From Bacillota bacterium (GTDB lineage Bacteria > Bacillota > Clostridia > Lachnospirales > Cellulosilyticaceae): a DNA stretch of 13,674 nt. This document shows positions 8,461 through 13,674 of this stretch, piece after piece; positions within the stretch are counted from its first letter, which is position 1, and the number at the start of each line of letters is the position of its first letter. Location: assembly GCA_023436395.1 (NCBI GenBank), contig JAEZJJ010000044.1:1-13674 (forward strand), read 5' to 3'. The notes under the pieces are model-generated. The model was given only the letters and a program-made list of their open reading frames with translations. It was not told the DNA's origin and searched no databases. The translations under genes and the position numbers were made by a program.

Positions 8461-9669
8461 AATACAGAAATTAAAGATTTGACTCAATGGCAAGAAAAAT
8501 TTCCAATGGGATTTGAAGTAATTGCAGTAGATATTACCGGTTTTTGTAATGCAAAGTGTAAATATTGTCCATCAGGTAATGATTTATCTCATAGAGGACA
8601 ATTTATGGATATACAAAAATACAAATCTATCCTAAAAAAGCTGATAGAATATAAAATGCTAACATCAAATACTAACTTTCATATATATGCATTAGGAGAG
8701 CCGTTATTACATCCTAATTTAGATGGTATATTAAGTGTTAATAGAGAGATGGATATAAAAACGATTATAAGTACAAATGCAAGTATTATTCCTAGTATTA
8801 GTCAAAAAAATATAGGGTACATAAAAAGGGTATTAATTTCTATGCCTGGTTTTTCACAGGATTCATATAATAGAATTCATGGATTTAATTTTGAGAAGAT
8901 TAAGGCAAACGTTATTGCATTAAGAGAACAATTAAATACTGTTCCATTCGATATGACATATCATATTTATCAATTTAATCAAAACGAAATTGAGAATGCA
9001 AGAAAATTTTGTGATAAATATAATATTAGATTTGCACCCAACTATGCAGTTTTATTTGATAAGAATAAATGCATAGAATATGTAAATAATCAAATTCCAT
9101 ATGAGGAATTAAAACAGATGTCAAAAGAATTACTACTAAATGTATTAGATGAACAGATTAAGGCATCATCAAGAGATTATTGCGTTTTTATTGAAACATT
9201 TTTATCAATTAATGTAGATGGGAATGTTAGAGTATGCAATTGCTTTAGTAAAGAATATGAAAAAAATATTACCTGTGGAAATATATTAGAGGACAATATA
9301 GATGATATCTTAAATAAAAAATATCATTTTGCGTATTGTAATGAGTGTATAAAGTTAGGTTTAACTTTAGGAGAAGGTTATGATTGCAAAGTGTTTCCAG
9401 ATTATTATTTTGACTTATTAAAGGAAAATGAATATTATAAAACCTGCTTAAAAGATGAAGAGCTTAAAGATGCCGGAGATAAGATTGCTTTTATGCACCA
9501 AGTTCGCAAATGGGAAAACCACCACTATTCCAATGAACAACTGAATGAATTAATAGAATTAATGAATCAACTTAAATTAAATGATAATGAAATCAAAAAT
9601 ATTATTACACAATACGCTAGATTTAGGAATTCGACGTATGAAAAATTAAGTAATATATTGAATAATTAG
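8458..9669 (+). CDS. Radical SAM protein with SPASM-like C-terminal cysteine cluster
   Basis: The 403-residue protein has the radical SAM [4Fe-4S] motif C30-X3-C34-X2-C37 (GFCNAKCKYC) after the strand VIAVDITG. The SAM-binding GE-type segment ALGEPLLHPNLDG follows, then a TIM-barrel-like body. A second set of cysteines in the region after NVDGNVRVCNC (CGN, CNEC and DC, roughly residues 258-310) resembles a SPASM/twitch auxiliary cluster domain. The last 80 residues are charged and predicted helical, without a known domain. It starts at TTG 13 bases after the methyltransferase stop, so it is in the same operon. No peptide precursor is visible nearby. Such lone radical SAM genes occur in surface glycan loci, where a role in sugar modification is plausible, but substrate and reaction are unknown. 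Confidence 0.8.
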   Translation: MNTEIKDLTQWQEKFPMGFEVIAVDITGFCNAKCKYCPSGNDLSHRGQFMDIQKYKSILKKLIEYKMLTSNTNFHIYALGEPLLHPNLDGILSVNREMDIKTIISTNASIIPSISQKNIGYIKRVLISMPGFSQDSYNRIHGFNFEKIKANVIALREQLNTVPFDMTYHIYQFNQNEIENARKFCDKYNIRFAPNYAVLFDKNKCIEYVNNQIPYEELKQMSKELLLNVLDEQIKASSRDYCVFIETFLSINVDGNVRVCNCFSKEYEKNITCGNILEDNIDDILNKKYHFAYCNECIKLGLTLGEGYDCKVFPDYYFDLLKENEYYKTCLKDEELKDAGDKIAFMHQVRKWENHHYSNEQLNELIELMNQLKLNDNEIKNIITQYARFRNSTYEKLSNILNN

Positions 9670-9680
9670 ATTTGTAAAGT

Positions 9681-9732
9681 GGATGAAAGTAGTTGGATTA
9701 AAATATACTATCTAGCTACTTTCATCTGTTTT
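9681..9732 (+). terminator. Hairpin with short T-tract, probable operon boundary
   Basis: GATGAAAGTAG (9682-9692) pairs perfectly with CTACTTTCATC (9716-9726). With G-U pairs the stem extends to about 18 bp around an 11-base loop. TTTT follows at 9729-9732. It lies in the only sizeable gap (133 bases) inside the cluster, between the radical SAM gene and pseC. It could terminate the first operon or only attenuate transcription. No clear promoter was found between it and pseC. Confidence 0.55.
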
Positions 9733-9802
9733 ATACAGGCAAATTAGTATTTATGGTATATATTTAAATAACGGATAGTAATGACATGAAGGAGATCTTA
9801 AA

Positions 9803-10996
9803 ATGCAAAAATTAGCTATTTTTGGCGGAAGTCCTATAAGAGAGAAGCCTATTTATTATGGAAGACAGTATATTGATGAGGAAGATATAATGGCGGTAGT
9901 GGAGACTTTAAAACAGTCCTTAATAACCTCAGGTCCTAAAATTGACGAAGTTGAAGAAAAAATATGTGAAATAACAGGTGCTAAATATGCAGTGGTAGTA
10001 GCAAATGCCACTGCAGCACTTCATATTGCTTGTATGTCATTAGGAATAGGTGAGGGAGATGAAGTTATTACAACACCATTAACATTTGTAGCTTCTGCTA
10101 ATTGTATATTATACTGTGGAGCAAAAGTGGTTTTTTCTGATATAAATCCTTATACATATAATATTTGTGTAGAAGATATTAAAAGAAAAATAACTTCAAG
10201 GACAAAGGCAATAATTGCAGTAGATTTTGCTGGACAGGCAGCAGAATTAGATAAGATAAGAGAAATATGTAAACAAAACAATCTGTATTTTATAGAAGAT
10301 GCAGCCCATGCCATAGGTACAAAATATGATGGAGAGGCTGTTGGAAGTATAGCCGATGTAACTTGTTTTAGTTTCCATCCTGTAAAAACTGTAACATCAG
10401 GAGAAGGGGGAGCTGTTACTACTAATGACATTGAGATATATAAGAGATTAAAATTGCTCAGAGGACATGGGATTACTCGTGATAAAGAAATGATGAAAGA
10501 AAAATCACGAGGAAGTTGGTATTATGAGCAAATAGCATTAGGATTTAATTATAGGATGACAGACTTTCAAGCTGCTTTACTTATAAGTCAGTTGAATAAA
10601 TTAAGCAAATTTTCTTCTAAAAGAAAACAAATAACTCAATATTATAATAACGCCTTTAAGAACATAGATGAGATTATATTACAAAAAAATCATCCTAAAT
10701 CTGATACGACTCCACATTTATATATCATTCAGTTAGATTTAGAAAAGTTAAATTGTACACGAAAAGAATTTTTTGATGCAATGAAGGCTGAGGGAATTAA
10801 TTGTCAAGTGCATTATATTCCCGTATATTACCAGCCTTATTATAGAGAAATGGGATATAAAAAAGGAATTTGTAGTAATGCAGAAAAAATATATGAAGGC
10901 ATTATAAGTATTCCACTGTATTATGAGATGAAAGATGAAGATATAAATGACGTAGTAAATGCGGTGAAAAAGATAGTAGAATGGTATAGAAAGTAA
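9803..10996 (+). CDS. pseC: UDP-4-keto-6-deoxy-AltNAc aminotransferase, PseC-like (DegT/DnrJ/EryC1 family)
   Basis: PseC is the PLP-dependent aminotransferase that puts an amino group on C4 of the PseB product, giving UDP-4-amino-4,6-dideoxy-AltNAc. The 397 residues carry the fold-type I features: the NATAALHIA phosphate-binding segment (68-76), EDAAHA with D166, and the Schiff-base Lys K195 in FHPVKTVTSGEGGAV. The LRGHGITRD segment after the active-site Lys and the start LAIFGGSPIREKPI are typical of PseC. The ATG follows AAGGAGAT. It is separated from the gene before by a terminator-like hairpin and from pseI by 26 bases, so pseC and pseI likely form one unit. Other DegT sugar aminotransferases are possible, but the PseB and PseI partners make PseC the best call. 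Confidence 0.88.
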   Translation: MQKLAIFGGSPIREKPIYYGRQYIDEEDIMAVVETLKQSLITSGPKIDEVEEKICEITGAKYAVVVANATAALHIACMSLGIGEGDEVITTPLTFVASANCILYCGAKVVFSDINPYTYNICVEDIKRKITSRTKAIIAVDFAGQAAELDKIREICKQNNLYFIEDAAHAIGTKYDGEAVGSIADVTCFSFHPVKTVTSGEGGAVTTNDIEIYKRLKLLRGHGITRDKEMMKEKSRGSWYYEQIALGFNYRMTDFQAALLISQLNKLSKFSSKRKQITQYYNNAFKNIDEIILQKNHPKSDTTPHLYIIQLDLEKLNCTRKEFFDAMKAEGINCQVHYIPVYYQPYYREMGYKKGICSNAEKIYEGIISIPLYYEMKDEDINDVVNAVKKIVEWYRK

Positions 10997-11022
10997 GTTG
11001 GATTGGTATTAGGAGGAATAAT

Positions 11023-12054
11023 ATGAGACTATGGGATAAAATTTCAAAGGGAGAAGTATATTTTATTGCAGAAATGAGTGCAAATCATGGTGGTAAGTTA
11101 GAAAATGCTTTAGAAATTGTACAGGCTGCCAAGGAAGCTGGCGCAGATTGTCTCAAAATACAAACCTATACAGCAGATACAATGACAATCAATAGTAGCA
11201 CAAAGTGGTTTAGGATTAAGGGTGGCTTATGGGATGGATATAATTTATATCAATTATATGAAGATGCGTATACGCCATGGGAGTGGCAGCGTGCTATAAA
11301 AGAAAAATGTGATGAGTTAGAAATGGATTTTATTTCTACACCCTTTGATGAAACGGCAGTAGATTTCTTAGAAGGACTAGAGTGTGAAGCTTATAAAATT
11401 GCAAGTTTTGAACTTGTAGATATTCCTCTTATTGAATATGTAGCTAGCAAAGGTAAACCTATAATTATTTCCTGTGGTATGGGTAGTATTGAAGAAATAA
11501 AGGATGCAGTAGATGCATGCAAGCGTATGGGAAATGAAAGGATTATTTTATTAAAGTGTTGTAGTTCGTATCCTGCTGATTGGAAAGATATGAAATTAGT
11601 CACTATTCAAGATATGCAAAAAAGGTTTGGTGTGTCAATAGGGCTTTCGGATCATAGTATGGGAAGTTTAGCTGCTGTTGTAGGAGTGACTCAAGGAGCG
11701 TGTGTGGTAGAAAAACATTTTTGTTTATCTAGAGCAATTAAGACATGTGACAGTGAATTTTCAATGGAACCAGATGAATTTGCGACTATGATTAAAGAGG
11801 TAAATGCTGCGAAGGCAATTATGGGGGAAGTGTCATATGACTTAAATTTAAATGAAAAGCAGTCTATGATATTCCGGAGATCCTTATTTGTTGTAAAGGA
11901 TATAAAAAAGGGGGAGCCATTTACTGCTGAAAATACTAAAGTAATAAGACCAGGATATGGGATTTTACCTAAGTATAGAGAGTCAGTACTGAATATGAAG
12001 GCAAAAAAGGATATTATGGCAGGTACCCCACTAACCTTTGACTTGTGTGAATAA
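11023..12054 (+). CDS. pseI: Pseudaminic acid synthase, PseI-like (NeuB family)
   Basis: PseI condenses 2,4-diacetamido-2,4,6-trideoxy-L-altrose with phosphoenolpyruvate to make pseudaminic acid. The 343 residues show the NeuB TIM barrel: FIAEMSANHGG (14-24, with E17, N21 and H22), LKIQTY (44-49), GLSDHS (207-212) and EKHF (230-233, with metal-ligand-type H232). They end in a C-terminal SAF/antifreeze-like domain (about 285-343, RRSLFVVKDIKKGE). The RIKGGLWDGYNLYQLYEDA block (64-82) is characteristic of PseI rather than of sialic or legionaminic acid synthases. The ATG is behind AGGAGGA. The enzymes that make its substrate from the PseC product (PseH, PseG) and activate its product (PseF) are not present here. 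Confidence 0.92.
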   Translation: MRLWDKISKGEVYFIAEMSANHGGKLENALEIVQAAKEAGADCLKIQTYTADTMTINSSTKWFRIKGGLWDGYNLYQLYEDAYTPWEWQRAIKEKCDELEMDFISTPFDETAVDFLEGLECEAYKIASFELVDIPLIEYVASKGKPIIISCGMGSIEEIKDAVDACKRMGNERIILLKCCSSYPADWKDMKLVTIQDMQKRFGVSIGLSDHSMGSLAAVVGVTQGACVVEKHFCLSRAIKTCDSEFSMEPDEFATMIKEVNAAKAIMGEVSYDLNLNEKQSMIFRRSLFVVKDIKKGEPFTAENTKVIRPGYGILPKYRESVLNMKAKKDIMAGTPLTFDLCE

Positions 12055-12338
12055 GAAAGTATATTTTTTCTTACTAATAATGAAAATACCCCGGTATTGT
12101 ATGAATGGCTGTGCAACAGAGAAGAATATGTTGTTCTATTTAAAGAGAAAATCTCATTGATAGTTATTAAGGCTATTAAACCTAAATTTATTATTAGTTT
12201 TAACTATAAGTATATTATAGATGAAGATATTATAGAGTACATGGGAAATAGAATTATTAACTTACATATTTCTTATTTACCATATAATCGTGGTGCATGC
12301 CAAGTTATTCTAGTTTTATTGAAGATACACCTAAAGGT
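12047..12338 (+). pseudogene. N10-formyl-THF-dependent formyltransferase-like gene, frameshifted and cut by IS3
   Basis: Only the N-terminal half remains. Translating 12097-12300 gives IKAIKPKFIISFN, then RIINLHISYLPYNRGA. The latter matches the catalytic N-X-H and HPSLLP-RGA region of methionyl-tRNA and sugar N-formyltransferases. Two one-base losses are inferred. One lies in the T-run 12064-12069, upstream of which GTG at 12047 begins NKKVYFF. The other is at 12300-12302, after which the frame resumes as PSYSSFIEDTPKG. Just after this Gly (12336-12338) the IS3 terminus begins, so the catalytic Asp and substrate domain are lost. The GTG start overlaps the pseI end and has no clear ribosome binding site, so the true 5' end is uncertain. 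Next to pseC, it may have formylated the 4-amino sugar; that is inference. Confidence 0.7.
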
Positions 12339-12383
12339 TGGTACTATGTCAAGAAAAAGCACAAATTAAAGTGAGAAATTTCC
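12339..12383 (+). repeat. IS3 terminal inverted repeat (orfB side)
   Basis: The repeat starts TGGTACTATG, followed by AGCACAAATTAAA and GTGAGAAATTTCC. It aligns, with one gap, to the reverse complement of 13631-13674. Confidence 0.7.
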
Positions 12384-12390
12384 CTGTCAT

Positions 12391-13224
12391 TTAACTTACT
12401 TTAGTAGCATTTTCTCTTTGAATCTGCTTATATAATTTTTCAAACTGATCTGGTGAAATGTAATCACAATGACTATGTGTTCTTACTGTATTATAGAATG
12501 CTTCGATGTATTCAAAAACAAGGGTATAGGCATGCTCATAATCTCTTATTTTAAAGCGATTGAGCCATTCTCTTTTAATGAGTGCATGAAAGGATTCTAT
12601 ACAAGCATTATCCCATGGATAAGCCTTTTTAGAATAACTTGTCTGCATTGTTGATGTTGCTTTTTTATATTCTTTTGATACATACTGACTGCCGCGATCA
12701 CTGTGAATGATTAATGGATTTTCTAGTTTTCTTTTAGCTTTTGCTTTGTCGATCGTTTTAATAACACAAGATACTTCTAAGCTGCGAGATAAAGTCCATG
12801 CTATAATTTTACGAGAAAACAGGTCCATTATACTCGTTAAATATACAAAGCCATTTGTTGTCCATATATAAGTAATATCAGTACACCAAGCGGTATTTGG
12901 CTTATCAGGATTAAAGTTTTCATTTAAAACATTTTTAAGCGAAGAACTAAAGTCAGAATCTCTAGTAGTTACAGTATATGGCTTAATATATTGTGCCTTA
13001 ATATGCATTTCTTTCATATATTTACCAATAGTACGCTCTGATATTTTCTCACCTGATTTTTGAAGTGCTTTTGTAATCTTTGGTGCACCATAATTTTGGT
13101 AGGAATCCTCATAGAGCTCTTTAATTCTAGCCTTAATGACGTGTTTACGCATAGCTTGTTTAGATGGTCTACGTTTTAACCAGGCATTATACCCTGATCT
13201 TGAAACGCCTAAAAATAACAGCAT
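12391..13224 (-). CDS. IS3-family transposase OrfB (integrase catalytic subunit)
   Basis: From its first internal Met the 277 residues hold an HTH_21-like segment (about 30-70, ELYEDSYQNYGAPKI) and the rve integrase core. The catalytic residues are D116 (TAWCTDITYI), D176 (IIHSDRGSQYVS) and E210 (DNACIESFHALIKRE). Thirty-three residues separate the second Asp and the Glu, two fewer than the usual D35E spacing. The frame is open upstream of this Met to at least 13328, running under the end of OrfA in the -1 frame, so the working protein is most likely the OrfAB fusion made by ribosomal frameshifting. No stop or frameshift damage is seen, so the element may be active. Confidence 0.9.
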   Translation of the reverse strand: MLLFLGVSRSGYNAWLKRRPSKQAMRKHVIKARIKELYEDSYQNYGAPKITKALQKSGEKISERTIGKYMKEMHIKAQYIKPYTVTTRDSDFSSSLKNVLNENFNPDKPNTAWCTDITYIWTTNGFVYLTSIMDLFSRKIIAWTLSRSLEVSCVIKTIDKAKAKRKLENPLIIHSDRGSQYVSKEYKKATSTMQTSYSKKAYPWDNACIESFHALIKREWLNRFKIRDYEHAYTLVFEYIEAFYNTVRTHSHCDYISPDQFEKLYKQIQRENATKVS

Positions 13225-13298
13225 CCCGCTAACAGAAACGCGGCGTTTTTTCTGAGTGTCTTCAGTCTTATGCTTGACTTCGATATAGATTGCTTCAG

Positions 13299-13583
13299 TT
13301 ATTTTCCCAGAATGCTGATAGCTTTTTTTAGGACATCAAGTGCATCCTCGGCATCTCTTAATTGACGTTTTAAACGAGCAATTTCTTTCTTATCATCGCT
13401 TGAATAATTACCAGAACCACGATACTGAACTTCACCAGTATCTTTAAGTTCACTTAACCACCTTGATAATGTTGATTGACCAATACCTAGATTCTTTGCA
13501 CAACCCAATACACCTAAATCCTCATGTTCTTTGTAGTACTTAATAGCATTTTCCTTAAATTCTTTATTATGTGCTTTTGCCAT
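13299..13583 (-). CDS. IS3-family transposase OrfA (DNA-binding HTH subunit)
   Basis: The 94-residue protein binds the IS ends. It starts MAKAHNKEFKENAI at the ATG at 13583-13581, chosen over a longer upstream frame because a GGGGA ribosome binding site lies five to nine bases before it and because the extra upstream residues are hydrophobic and unlike the family. A helix-turn-helix is at about 22-45 (LGVLGCAKNLGIGQSTLSRW), and a charged coiled-coil or leucine-zipper region at about 60-90 carries ARLKRQLRDAEDALDVLKK. It ends in the frameshift region that leads into OrfB. Confidence 0.88.
   Translation of the reverse strand: MAKAHNKEFKENAIKYYKEHEDLGVLGCAKNLGIGQSTLSRWLSELKDTGEVQYRGSGNYSSDDKKEIARLKRQLRDAEDALDVLKKAISILGK
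13302..13329 (-). other. Programmed -1 frameshift region between orfA and orfB
   Basis: On the minus strand, orfA contains a run of seven As (13329-13323) phased as CTA AAA AAA G, and later G GGA AAA (13308-13302), three bases before its stop codon. Both fit X-XXY-YYZ slippery heptamers, and the -1 frame is open from the first site into orfB. IS3 elements usually make OrfAB by such a shift. Which site is used cannot be told from sequence. Confidence 0.6.
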
Positions 13584-13630
13584 GATAAAGTCCCCTTTGC
13601 TTAATATGATTATTATTGTAATACTAATAA

Positions 13631-13674
13631 GGAACTTTCTCAATTTATCTTGTGCTATTTATATTCTAACTCCA
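13631..13674 (-). repeat. IS3 terminal inverted repeat (orfA side)
   Basis: Read on the minus strand, this starts TGGAGTTAGA, followed by AGCACAAGATAAA and TTGAGAAAGTTCC. It pairs with 12339-12383. Confidence 0.7.

Larger units (their letters stand above)
12339..13674 (-). mobile_element. Complete IS3-family insertion sequence, about 1336 bp
   Basis: Imperfect terminal inverted repeats bound two overlapping minus-strand genes, orfA and orfB, in the usual IS3 order. Both ends begin TGG and share AGCACAA and TGAGAAA blocks. The left end abuts the codon for Gly in EDTPKG of the formyltransferase gene. The right end coincides with the last base of the window, so the target duplication cannot be seen. 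Confidence 0.85.

Noticed and set aside
10150..10431. Minus-strand open frame opposite pseC
   Set aside because: Antisense shadow of a clear aminotransferase gene.
11391..12116. Minus-strand open frames opposite pseI
   Set aside because: Antisense shadows of a complete NeuB-family gene.
12097..12369. A 90-residue gene with a TTG start at 12097
   Set aside because: There is no ribosome binding site before this TTG. The frame is the middle of a frameshifted formyltransferase, and its last part is out-of-frame sequence and IS DNA.
12469..12654. Plus-strand open frame inside the IS3 element
   Set aside because: Antisense to the OrfB catalytic region.
13584..13643. Twenty-residue N-terminal extension of OrfA
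   Set aside because: The extension is hydrophobic and unlike IS3 OrfA proteins, and it spans the ribosome binding site of the better start at 13583.

Overview
The window looks like an AT-rich Gram-positive anaerobe of the class Clostridia. The evidence is strong AGGAGG-type ribosome binding sites, low G+C, clostridial codon use, and sugar-nucleotide proteins resembling surface or flagellar glycosylation loci. This placement is an inference from sequence character; no ribosomal or core marker gene is present.

Layout. Positions 1-970 are the end of an IS4-family element, with the transposase on the minus strand and running off the window. Positions 971-1105 look like the 3' tail of a plus-strand gene that this element interrupts. 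From 1340 to about 12338 runs a plus-strand sugar-nucleotide cluster. Its order is: rfbF-like (frameshifted), rfbH-like (two frameshifts), pseB-like, a YerE-like thiamine-diphosphate enzyme, an extended SDR reductase, a sugar C-methyltransferase, a radical SAM/SPASM-like protein, a hairpin, pseC-like, pseI-like, and the front half of a formyltransferase-like gene. Positions 12339-13674 are a complete IS3-family element inserted into the formyltransferase gene. The window stops exactly at the outer end of that element.

How the genes could work together. Two sugar programmes appear interleaved. RfbF (CDP-glucose), RfbH (3-deoxygenation), the ThDP enzyme, the SDR and the C-methyltransferase fit a CDP-linked 3,6-dideoxy, branched-chain sugar of yersiniose type. 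The CDP-glucose 4,6-dehydratase (RfbG) that this needs is not in the window. PseB, PseC and PseI are three of the six steps to CMP-pseudaminic acid; PseF, PseG and PseH are absent. The formyltransferase could have formylated the amino sugar made by PseC, but it is broken here.

The most striking structure is the distribution of damage. Five apparent single-base deletions, most of them in homopolymers, lie in the outermost genes next to the two insertion sequences (three within 1418-2365, two within 12047-12302). The roughly 9.6 kb between them is intact. This is either decay spreading from IS-bounded edges or a local sequence-quality artefact, and raw reads would decide.
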